Below are positions 25,301 to 36,900 of a DNA stretch of 64,000 nt, in pieces. The notes under the pieces are model-generated. The model made no database searches and was not told the origin of the DNA. It saw nothing but the letters and a program-made list of their open reading frames with translations. Each line of letters opens with the position of its first letter. The first letter of the stretch is position 1. The stretch comes from Tubiluchus corallicola (Eukaryota; Priapulida; Priapulimorpha; Priapulimorphida; Tubiluchidae): contig JAQGDQ010000116.1 of the NCBI GenBank assembly GCA_030141605.1, positions 62,001 through 126,000 on the forward strand, read 5' to 3'. The translations under genes and the position numbers were made by a program.

Positions 25301-26485
25301 TTTTAACATTCGTTACTATGGCAACATAGAATAGAGAGATTATGAATACACCATCCCTGTTCTGGTTATGGCAAGATAATAGAAGTCCGCGTATCCTGCA
25401 CACATTTCCTGTAATCGCTGTCAGTTCTGGTATTTGCATTATGAGTATAGCTTTCATGAAAATTTTTTTACTATTTTTTCCATCATTAAAATGCACAAAA
25501 CCCTAACTTAAATCTTGCTTTTAAAATTGTTGGTGTAAGATGCCTGGTTTACATAATTTTGAATATTAATAATTGATTATTTTTAACTATAAAAAATTTT
25601 TTAAATAGCTACTGTAAAGCATACCTATCGGCAGTTAAATTAAATGCAAATGTCAGATTTATAATTCGATGCCGTCCCACGACCATAAGTGAAATTATAT
25701 AATTTTATTTTCAGCTGTGCATTTATTTTTTCAATTAAAGCCACAAAATTTATTTTTTTATAGTCCCTATTAAATTTTAAGGAATGGTAAAAGTTAATGT
25801 AGTTTAGTATAGCACTACTTGTTTTTATTTTATTTTGCAGTTGTTTTATGTTTCAAAATTGTTTGAATCATTCATAAATTGGTTTTGATTTGTTGTGTTA
25901 GTCCTGTGCAATGTGCACTAAAGCTAGTACAACTAGTATATGTACTTCATAATTGGTTTGAAATATTTTGCCCTACGGCCTACGTGAATCTGATAATGCT
26001 TATCATTATATAAAAAAATTATAATGCGTACATTTTTAGAAAGATTTCCTTTTGAGGCTGCTGTCTTTTTTGATGAATAAACATGAGAAGTTTACAGGTT
26101 CTAACTGCTACTGTAGTCTATATTTAGTAACTAACATTAATAGTAATGAAAGCCTGTACAAAGCCATTTGGGGCCACGTTTTAATAATATACAACTGTGC
26201 TGTAGTAGAGTACAACAAAATCGCCTGTAAACTTCTTTGTACCTATAGGTTATACAAGTTTACATAGCAACATGTTAAAATAAATACACTCCCACTTTAC
26301 ATGTTGGAATTATTTAGACAAGGCACTTTGTACCCTGCAGTATACAATTTATAACTCATATGTTGTTCAGTCAGACATGTTAAATTGCTGAAAGACAAAT
26401 TGGTTGGGGTAAATTCTGACATTAGTGAGTTTTAGTAAAATAAGAATAAAATCAGAATAAAATAATGTGCTATATAAATAATATA
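22392..26485. other. Intergenic stretch; possible promoter zones
   Basis: No conserved coding exon found. A weak reverse-transcriptase-like open frame lies at 22926-23138 (KLLIRDVPTNIIVYLVNLY). Two patches are richer in G+C and CpG than their surroundings: about 23230-23420 (contains CGGGCGGGGGAG) and about 25070-25260. Either could be a promoter of the downstream TBL1XR1 gene, but no promoter motif decides this. Confidence 0.35.
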
Positions 26486-26952
26486 CCGTATTTTCCCATG
26501 TATAAGAGACCCTTGTGTATAAGAGACCCCTTCAATTTTTAGGCAAAAATTCTGGAAAAAAGTTTTTTGGTAATGAATAACTTTATTCATCATAGAAATC
26601 ATTAAATTCCTCATCACTCTCATCAAAAATATCAACTGGAGTCAGACCTTCAGCAATTCCAGCCAGTTCATCATCAGAGGAATCACTCTGCTCAAAAATG
26701 GCATTGTCCTCTGTGCCGTCCATGGCATTGGAGATGCCACACTTCTTGAAAGATTTAATAATGACCTCTGGCTTTACACCATTCCATGCCTTGAGGACCC
26801 AGCTGCAGACTTCTCCAAGGGTTGGCTAAAATCATTAGTGTCACAATTTATGCATCTCATTGAAAAGACTTACTCCCATGTATAAGAGACCCCCTATTTT
26901 TAAAGTGAAAATTCTGGACAAAAAAGGGTCTCTTATACACGGGAAAATACGG
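26486..26952 (-). mobile_element. pogo/Tigger-like transposon remnant
   Basis: Terminal inverted repeats CCGTATTTTCCCATGTATAA (left) and CCGTATTTTCCCGTGTATAA (right, reverse-complemented) run into AGAGACCC on both sides. Both are flanked by the dinucleotide TA, the target duplication of Tc1/mariner/pogo elements. The element is internally deleted to 467 bp and still holds the 3' end of a transposase gene on the minus strand (26583-26827). Confidence 0.85.
26583..26827 (-). pseudogene. pogo-family DDE transposase, C-terminal remnant
   Basis: Open on the minus strand to a TAA at 26585-26583. The reading includes WVLKAWNGVKPEVIIKSFKK, CGISNAMDGTEDNAIFEQ and an acidic tail ending in EEFNDFYDE. 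The KSF-KCGISNA-DG-ED signature and acidic C-terminus are standard for pogo/Tigger/Jerky-type transposases. The DNA-binding and catalytic DDE regions have been lost, and an in-frame stop lies just upstream at about 26830. It is a fossil. Confidence 0.8.
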
Positions 26953-28021
26953 TAATACATGTAATAATTTCGCAACAGTATTTTTTCGTGTATTAATTAG
27001 ATTTTCCTTTTTTAAATGAAATTTGTCTCTAAGCAGTGGCAATACTTTATGGCTTATGCCTTCATCACATGTACTTTATTCATTCACTGTACAGATAGAT
27101 ACTGCATTTCAGATAATTAAGCTATGATTTATATAGTTCATAGCAAATGAAATGTTTAAACGTAAAAAAATTGTAGTCAAAAATTCTGTTAGAACGGTCA
27201 CATTTGGATAGAGGACCATAGACTTCATATTAACAATTTGATATACCAATTGCCAATCGAACCAGGCTGAAATCCGTCGTAAAAGCCTGAAACTTGATTT
27301 TTTATAGTTGGCTGTTTATTTGCCCTTGTTACTGAATTAGCATTTCATGTCAAAGTCTTTCTTTGTACTGTATCCTGCAAGCTGTAAACTACATTTGTGG
27401 CTATTCGTATGGAAAATTTGTGAATTTTCTCATCATATACATCTATCATCAAATCTTTAGGCGAAAATGTGTTTTTACAAGAAACTGGAGTGCTGTGGGC
27501 TTTTTTTATGTGATAATAAAATAAATTTGGATTGTATACACAAGTCTGGATGTGTGCATGAATTTTTTCGTTTCGAAAATTTGTTTGTTAAAGCTTTGTA
27601 CTTTCAATTGACAAGGTATTGTTTTTTAGGGAAATACATTGTTGCTAGTCCCTTCAGCCGAGATTCTCTAGATTCTAGGCTGATCATCATCTTCAAATTA
27701 GTGAAAACACCATTTTCACTAGCACTTATTTTTTTATATTGAAATAATTATTCAAGTGCTGTGTCTCAGGCTCTCTGTTTTTTTAGTGTGCTCTTGTGGT
27801 AGTAAAACATTTTTCGCATTAAAAAATTGTGTAAGAAGAATGTAAATATTTTGATCACCGATTTGTACTGAGCTACAACATCATTAGTAGAATTGTTAGC
27901 AAATAATGCATAGTTTTATAATTTTTTAGAAAAGCTGAGTTCAGCGCGTGAAACGTTTTTGTGATGAGTTTTGTGCATTGTTATTTTTTTGGGTTACAAC
28001 GTATTACGCGTTTTGTTGCAG
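26953..28021. other. Upstream of TBL1XR1, nothing recognised
   Basis: AT-rich sequence with short open frames only. No repeat or conserved exon seen. Confidence 0.35.
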
Positions 28022-28072
28022 GTTGCTGTCAAAATAAAAGCTTTTTGCCAGAGCACGGATAAAAACTCGATG
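28022..28072 (+). other. Candidate upstream exon (51 nt)
   Basis: Flanked by an excellent acceptor (CGTTTTGTTGCAG) and a good donor (ATG then GTAAGG). Open in one frame (VAVKIKAFCQSTDKNSM). The position upstream of TBL1XR1 on the same strand suggests an untranslated leader exon. This is inference from splice sites only. Confidence 0.3.
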
Positions 28073-28664
28073 GTAAGGACACATTTGGATTTTCAAGTAA
28101 TTTGATTAGTTTTCGGATGCTTGTTTTTTTGGTAAAGCAATTTCTGTTTTTAATCCTTTTACCATATAAAATTGAATGCGAAATCAAATGTCAAACTTAG
28201 ATGGCTTGGGTATTAGTATTAAGTGTTTGTAGAGCTGTCCAACTTTTTGTTTTTTTTGTACACTTTCTGAAGGCTGAAAAGATAACTTTCAAAAATGTTA
28301 AACTTGATTGATGCATTACTTTTACTGACAGTTGAACAAATGTTATTAATATTACACGCTGGTGTGTTAGAATGTGCTTGTGAGACCATTTGTGTTGGCC
28401 TTTGAAGTGGTCATCTGGCAAACCAAACTGCAATACATAAATAAATAACTTTAATTAAATTAGCTAGCTGAATGGGGAGTGAACAGGATTTTGCTGTACT
28501 GAAACTGCACTTAATAATTTCCTACTTCATATGAACATATTGTGAATAATTATTATACGTGTATATATCATGTAGATGTAACCATATCATTCATTCTTCA
28601 CAAGTTTGATATTAGAATTTGTGAATGTTCATTTAGCTGGTAGCTGACAATTTATACTTTACAG

Positions 28665-28762
28665 AATTGGGATTTGCCAGTACATCAGTCGTCGCTAACC
28701 GGTTTCCTGGAAACTTGTGTGATTTGCACATTCTGACTTATTGCAGTAAATTTTATTTTCAA
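28665..28762 (+). other. Candidate upstream exon ending in the P repeat
   Basis: Acceptor TTATACTTTACAG at the left. The right donor is AAGTAAGTAT, which belongs to the first P module of the repeat array. Suggests a TBL1XR1 leader exon that may use a repeat-derived donor. No transcript evidence. Confidence 0.3.
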
Positions 28763-30780
28763 GTAAGTATATTGATCATTAAGCAATGCAAACTTCTTTT
28801 CTTAACAAAGCGCCACAGAGAACTTTCAGTAAATCCTGATTTAAAAAATGAGAGCAGTTTTTAATTGATGGTGCCGATGTTCAATTTGAAGATTTATGAA
28901 TAAGGACTTTGCAAGAAATTTTGCTCTATTCTCATGTGTAATATGTACTATAGTAACATGCATATTATACGGCCCTAATTTTTTTATTTAGTCGCAATTT
29001 CAAAATTTACAATTTTTTACTGTACTATAGGTCTTTCAAGAGATATTGTGGCAATGAGGAAATGTGACATTAACGAATGTGTTAAACACATGTAGACTTT
29101 TTTAATGTTCACTCGCCGTACTGAGCCGCACTGTTAATTAAGTTAAATTAACCGAAATCGTAGAAATTTGAATTTCACATAACACTGAGACTAATGACCA
29201 TTGATGACGAATGATTACTAATTAATGATGAAACTAAAACACCAGTGTCCTTTAAGATGTTGGTATCATTTCTTATTGTACCAGAACTACATACATGTAT
29301 ATGTTATCTTCCAAATGCATATACTTATACATAGGTGGTAAATTAGGCTATAGAAAACGGCAACATCAATAGATGTTTTTGTCAGTGTTCACTTACTGGG
29401 AGCTGACTTAACTGAGTCACACGCTAATTGAGTAACATTGTGCACTTTCGACAAATGATTTCTCTCGCTTAATTCATACAACTTTTTCTTATAAGTTCTC
29501 GATTGATGGCTACAAATTTAGCAGCAGTGGGGATGTTTTACCACACATTTTCTCACTTGACGAATTTTTAATTTTATCTGTAAATCTTTGAACTTGCTTT
29601 AAGAACTATAACATTATTTATTATATTGTTATATTGCATAAACGTTTTTTAAACAAGTTGCTTGTACTGTAAATCTACAGTTTATTTTTTTATTTGTTGC
29701 CAGATGCTAACAAATATGTACCTGACACAAAATACGTGCATTTGACACAGCTGTAAACTATCAGAAATAGTTTCAAAATTAGGTTCAAATGCAACTGCAG
29801 TTTTGTGCAAATTCTGTAGTCATTGTCATTGTGTTACCATTACATTAAATTAGGGTTGTACCAGATCCAGTTCCGGGTCCTGAAATCCGGTAATTTTAAT
29901 GGATCTGGAATATTTGTCGGATTTTGCACTGTTTGTATTTCTATGTGTAAAATGTTGCATGCCAGTTGCATTAGAGCAGGTCTGCTTGCAATTACATCTT
30001 CTGACAAGTCTTTTTAAAATCATTTGCTTAACATTATTGCAGTATTTTTTATTTTCAAGTAAGTATATTGATCATTAAGCAATGTAAACTTCCTTTCTTA
30101 ACAAAGTGCCCCAGTGAACTTTCAGTACATCCTGATTTAAAAAATGAGAGCAGTTTTTAGTTGATGGTGCCGATGTTCAATTTGAAGATTTATGAGTAAG
30201 GACTTTGCAAGAAATTTTGCTCTATTCTCATGTGTAATATGTACTATAGTAACATGCATATTATACGGCCCTAATTTTTTTATTTAATCGCAATTTCAAA
30301 ATTTACAATTTTTTACTGTACTATAGGTCTTTCAAGAGATATTGTGGCAATGAGGAAATGTGACATTAACGAATGTGTTAAACACATGTAGACTTTTTTA
30401 ATGTTCACTCGCCGTACTGAGCCACGCTGTTAATTAAGTTAAATTATCTGAAATCGTAGAAATTTGAATTTCACATAACACTGAAACTAATGACCATTGA
30501 TGACGAATGATTTCTAATTAATGATGAAACTAAAACACCAGTGTCATTTAAGATGTTGGTACTATTTCTTATTGTACCAGAACTACATACATATATATGT
30601 TATCTTCCAAATGCATATACTTATACATAGGTGCTAAATTAGGCTATAGAAAATGGCAACATCAATAGATGTTTTTGTCAGTGTTCACTTACTGGGAGCT
30701 GACTTAACTGAGTAACACGCTAATTGAGTAACATTGTGCACTTTCGACAAATGATTTCTCTCGCTTAATTCATACAACCT
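28738..30780 (+). repeat. P-Q-P repeat array upstream of TBL1XR1
   Basis: The module order is P (28738-29482), Q (29483-30033), P (30034-30780). P is about 745 bp and Q about 551 bp, with the two P copies closely matching (CAAGTAAGTATATTGATCAT at both starts, TCTCGCTTAATTCATACAAC at both ends). The same modules recur in TBL1XR1 intron 5 (37659-42251). Q contains a 64-codon open frame (29823-30017) kept in all copies, probably by recent duplication rather than selection. No transposase or reverse transcriptase was seen. Family unknown. Confidence 0.9.
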
Positions 30781-30979
30781 TTTTGCTTCTGCTGCATTGT
30801 CTAAAGAAAATAACTGAATTAATTTCATTTTGTGGTTAAGTCTGTAATTTTATGCCTTGTTCGTCAGATATTGCAAAAAGTAATTTTCTGTTTCTAGGTA
30901 TTAGGGCAGCAAGAAAATTGTGTCTGTATGGTGAGCTGACGCTGTCGTGCAGCTTCATCTGTCTGCATGTGGCGGAGAA

Positions 30980-33900
30980 ATGAGTTTCAGCAGTGACGAA
31001 GTCAATTTTCTTGTTTATCGTTATCTGCAAGAGTCTGGTACGTTCACAATAGTTTTTTCAAATTCTGTATTATGTAAATTGTTTTCAGTAGTAAACGTAA
31101 GCTGTACCCATTAATAATATCGTGTTACTAAGAATTTCTTATTTTAAAGGCAAAGTTTGCAGCTGACAGCTTAACAAGGGCCCTGATGTTAGTTTCTCTT
31201 TATGTGGCAGGAAAAGTGATAAAACAAAAGCTGTGACACGATGACACCTCACATGTGTGATTTTGTTTGACTGAGCGAAATATTTTTGAAAAGTTGATTA
31301 CGAAAGACAATTGTATTTATCATTATGAGGTTCCTGTACTTCACTTTTTCACAACTATCTATTAAAAGACAAAAGTACTGACATTCATTGTACCTTTGGA
31401 TTTTTTAATAAAACGTTTTTATAAGGAGCAACACAGAATGTTAAATTGCCATGCCGAACAGCAGCGGGAAAATTCCTATGCAGGCTGACTGTTTGGTTGA
31501 TATGAAGTCCAACGTCAATATTATACTCTCACTAATGAACTCTTGTTATTGGTGCTGTTGCCAAATTCTCTGCTGCAGGAAGAAGTAATTACTTGTACTT
31601 ACCATTTATTGAGCTACTTAACTGACCATTGTCGTGATATAGTAAGAGAAGCCGTAGATCTTGCTTAGCATGATTTGAAAGCCATTATTGAGCTTGAATG
31701 TTCAATTATTTAATTTGCTTTGCGACAAATATTTTGTGATGATTTTTTTCTCAGTAGTTTAATGTTTATCTGAAAGTGCTTGAATTTTTTCTTTGATCAC
31801 AACCTAACCTACATCCAAAAATTTGTAATTAAGTTCATATGGTAGGTGGTGTTGAAACAACATGGCAATGATGAAATGGTGACATTAACGAATGTCTTAA
31901 TCATATGTAGACATCTACAATGTTCACTCGCCGATCTGAGCTAAATGTGAGACATTGTGTAAAAATTGTTAGTGCAACACCAGTTGAACTTTCAATAAGT
32001 TCAATGCTGTCCAAAAACTAATCTAGGACCATTCTGTACACACTGCTCTGTGATATAAAAACAACTTTTTGAATGTGGTTATTGCAAACTAAAACTAGAA
32101 TGGCCAAATAATGGCGATTTTAATTTCAAGAGAGTCTTGTTTTATAAAGATATTGATTGGAAAAATTTGGTATACTTGACTATAGAGCTTTTTATGCTTG
32201 TTTTATAAATTTTCTTTTTTCATAACATCTTATCCTAAGGCAAGCTACGGGTTTTTGTGCTGCATTTAGTGGGGCTAATATTAGTTTCGAGGGACTAGAA
32301 CATCTTTAAAAACAGCCCATTCAAATGGTAGCATTTCTTGGTACGCAGAAAAAGACTTTACCCTGAATATGATGAAAGCTTCTTGTTTGACCACCTGCAT
32401 CCTTGCCCTTCTGGCCAAATGTTGAAATCATGTTTTCAGTTTTTTACACTTTAGCTTCATCCAGCTGTTTGCATGGGACTAAGTGGTTATTTCTTTTTTG
32501 CACTGTGGGAATTTGTTTTCAGTAGAGCTGTCATATGACAAGATAAATGAGTGGCTTTATATTAGTCTTTTCTGACAGTGCAGCTCTTGGGGTTATGTTC
32601 TTCAGTTCTTAAGAAAAGCTGCAATCTGGGAGCTTGAATAACATAATCTCGAAGTGTGGTTTTTTTACTTTGTGACTATTTATATTGTTAACGATGTTTT
32701 AGGACATCTACAATTTTCAAGAAATAACAAGTAGTAAGTTTTGCACGGCATATATATTTGGATGTGGTAGACATTCATTTGTCCACCTGGTGGACCATTC
32801 ATATAAAAAGAACAGCAAATACTGAAAAATTATGTGTTTGTTGTAATTTCAAGTGTTTCATGTGTAATTAATAATTTGTCATTAGTCACTTTCTATTTTG
32901 AGGGGGCTAGATTCAGTTGTGTGGTTACCCCCGAAATCTTTATTTTATAAAGAACAAAAGCCTGAAGATCAGACGCAAAACCTTATTTAGTATAGTTATG
33001 ATTGTTAATTAATAATTATAAATGATTTGAAGCTTTCAAAAGTGGCCAAAATTTGTGGATTTGCCTATTGGTTATATAGATACACACCCTTGGTGATCTT
33101 TACTTAAAATAATTAGCCATCAGGCAATAATCTCTAATCAATCTTTTAATTTATGACTTATTGCCTTTTTAGCTGTAAATGGAAAATTGAATATGAATAT
33201 AAGATTAAAACTTATCTTGTGGACAATGAGAAATTTCGATAAGGGCGCATTTGCTAAATGATGTAGGTTGTAGTTTAATTCTTTATTTTTTATGATGCTA
33301 CTGGACTGGCAAGATGTTTGTGACTAGTTTTTGTTTTTAGGTTTCATTCACTCTGCTTACACATTCGGTATTGAGAGCCACATTAGCCAATCTAACATCA
33401 ATGGAGCATTGGTACCACCGGCTGCACTGCTGAACATCATGCAAAAGGGACTACAGTTCACGGAAGCTGAAATTAGCATTGGTGAGGTGAGCTATCGAAT
33501 CTGTAAGACTGAAATATAATGATCATAATCACATCTGCTTATGACGACACTTCGAAAGCAGTGGCATTGCACAAATGGAATAGCATTGTTTTATATTGAT
33601 GGGATGCAAATGAAAATGTTGCTTTAATTCCGTTTTGCATAAGTATACATTTCCTGCGTTTCTGGTGGTATCTGCTGTCTGCGTCTTTCATGGCTTTTCT
33701 ATGGTGTTCCTAAATTGAATTTTCTCGTTATCCGAGTTGATTAGAATTTATCTACAAATGGGCATTGATCGTGGCCTTTAAATTCCACTTCTAATTAATC
33801 AAAAGCGCATTGATTCTGCAATCATGCAAAGTCAATACATGTACATTAAGGGCTTCAGTAAAAGCGACGTGTGGTTAGTAAATCGACAAAGAAAAAATTG

Positions 33901-36900
33901 GCAGAAAGTTGCTGCATTTGATTTTAATAAGTCTTCTTAGCTATTTTTTTGCATGTTTGACAAAGGCAGTAATCAATTAGAGAAATTTACATAAGGTCCG
34001 AGCTGAAATAAGTTCATGCCATAGACTAATCTGCTAATTTAATAATTGTATATTTTTCAATATTTTTGTGGCTGAGTGTTAGGAATAATTATTTAGCTTT
34101 TGCTTTTTATACCTCGAAAAAAATCCTAATTTCAATTATTGACAAATGGCATTAGTTAAAAAAGCTTTTATTTATAAGAAATGTAAATGCTTCTGCTTGT
34201 AGACACTGTAGAACACAAAAGCTTTGAAACTCTTATTATCTGTACTCAAAATGATATTGAAAATGAAATTGTGCATTATTAAGCCAAGTCACATTTCTTG
34301 TGCTTTTAGCTTCATGGAACTGCCAATGTCAACTAGCTTGAGTGCATTTTGCCTTGTTGGATTTTAGGAGAGCTAAAAGGGTGAGAGTCGATGTTGGTCA
34401 ATTAGCTCTCCTCGTGAATAAAATCGCACATGTTTGCACGTTTGCTGTCATTTTCTTTCCTTTGTTCAGCGAATTCTGTACAGTGTACACGTATGTGACA
34501 GATTTTGAAAATATTCATTGAGTTTTAATAATCACTTGGCAAAATTTTGTAGGCTTGTAGCCTTTCAAAATGTAGATGCTTGGATGATAAGGTGAAATTG
34601 TAGTCATTTTCTGTCACATGATTTTTTATCATACCCTATTACTTGCATCATTAGCATCATTATAGAAACTTTTATTAAATTTTTGCTTTTATTTGCAGGA
34701 TGGCTCGGAACGTGTGATAGAATCGCTGTCATTAATTGATGCTGTAATGCCGGACGTTGTGGCAGCTAGGCAACAGCAGAACACAAAAACTCTCACATCC
34801 GTTAAAAATGAATCTAACAATACTAATGGAGATGACAGTAGTCACGCATTAAGTGAGCTTTTTTTTATTAAAATTGTTTGTTGAGAATGATGTTTTTGAG
34901 GGATTAACGTTAATCATTATTGTTACATAGTTTTCAATGCTGACTCATACTGGGACTCAATCATTTTATTTTTGTTGCACTTTAAACATTATTATATTTT
35001 AATCTGCATATTAAAGAAGCACCTAAATATCTAATCACAAAAAAATCACTATTATACTAACTCGCTGGAGCATACTAGATTTGAACTGCTCCACATGGTT
35101 ACATAATAAACAAATCATATAAGTGAGTAGGGATGTAAAATAAGAGATGCAGTACAAAAGGATATTAATTTTTACTTATTAAAAACCTCGCATTACCTAC
35201 TTTTGGCACGAGACCATGAAACATCACTGTTAATCAGCACAGTTTAAAGTGCAAGGTACCATATCGTGGCAGCTATGATGATGATGATGGTGATGAAGAT
35301 GGTGATGACAATAGCGATTTAGACTGAGTATTAATCTTGTGTTTAATAAATTTTTAATCGTGTTTGGCTTTCATAACATGAAACTCATAATTATGCCAGA
35401 ACTGACAGTAATAGACTAATAATATACAAAATTTGGATACACATTTAGAATATTCTGTATTTGAATCAGAACTGGCTCTGATTTAAAAGGTTTGAGTTGG
35501 AACAATGAGACAACTTAATGTTGGTTTGGATCAGATCGGAATGCTGGCAATATTGTTCATAATTTAATCGGTGAAAAATGTGATCTTTGTTCGGACCTGC
35601 AAAAACACAATTTGGCGGAAGGCTAGTTGCAGAGATATAGCAAGGTGGGGGCAACAGGGGCAATCGCCCCTGGACACAAGGGTGAAAGGGCGCAAAATTC
35701 TTCTAGAGTTCAGTGACTGTTAATTATTAATTACTAATTCGACATCAATAAAACAATTAACAAAAGTTTTCAAACTACAACAAAATTGCCTCATCAGAGA
35801 TCATCGTACCTGACTTAATTACTACTTACAACCTAGAAAAAAGGCTAATGTTGTTACTTAACGACATGTGTAGGGTGTCACGTGGCTTAGCAGATCAATA
35901 ATTTTAGGAGAAAGAGTGTTTGTCTAAATGCTGATGGTGTGTATTATGAAAACCTGTATTGTTCTGTATCTTTCATAATCTTGGCATGTTTTAATGCTGG
36001 GACTGAATGTTTAAGGACTGTCATGTTATGAGCAACTTATGCATAAAAGAATTATTCTGGCGCAGAAAACGCCATACAGAAAACGTTACATGTACTTTGT
36101 CTGCTGCTACACCTCTGCAAATCAATATTTCAGGTAATCATGTAGATTCTATGGAAATAGACGAATCTTTAGAAATTCCTGCAAGTAAAGCCAAAACCTT
36201 ACGTGGCCATGAATCTGAGGTTTTTATTTGTGCTTGGAATCCTAAAAATGATTTTCTTGCCTCCGGGTATGTATTCAACTAAAGTATATTTTTGAATGCT
36301 GGTGTTTTGTGTTGATTTTAGAATAATTTAACATCCAGGTTAAGTAGTACATGCCAATAACAGATAGCTACTATAATGCACATTTTCCACAGCACAAGCT
36401 AGACCTACAAATAATTTAACAATGTATTATATTATGAAGAGTTTAAGAAATGATAACATGTGGGAGGTAAGACACGGCTGAGTGGTCATGGTGTGTGTGT
36501 GCTGTGAATTAAGTATGCTCATAGTTAAGTACCCCGAGGCCTGGTTATTAAGTAGCATATCTGCCATTGTTAAAATTGCTTCTGGATAGTTTTACCTGGC
36601 ATTCTGCCTTTGGCCATTAACCACTTTAGTATGTATCCAAACACAAGCTAAGGCATCTTTGCTGTTTTCAGTATCTTGTCTTCGGGGTTCTCTTTGAATT
36701 ATGAGTTGGGTTGCAACTTGCCACAATATTGAGTTTTAGGAAAAAATCGCCCAAGCGATTGAACTTTGAATAGTTGAATTTTTTATTAAGGTAGGAAAAA
36801 TAAAAAAAATGTTATTGCTTAACTACATCATCTGTTGACTTTATTTAATTAGTCTCATTTTCTTTGGAAGTCAGTCTAAAAATCTTACTAAAACATCATA

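Noticed and set aside
35610-35700. GGGGCAATCGCCCCTGG palindrome as a transposon end
   Set aside because: The stretch looks like known short GC-rich DNA-element pieces, but I could not find a matching second end or target duplication.
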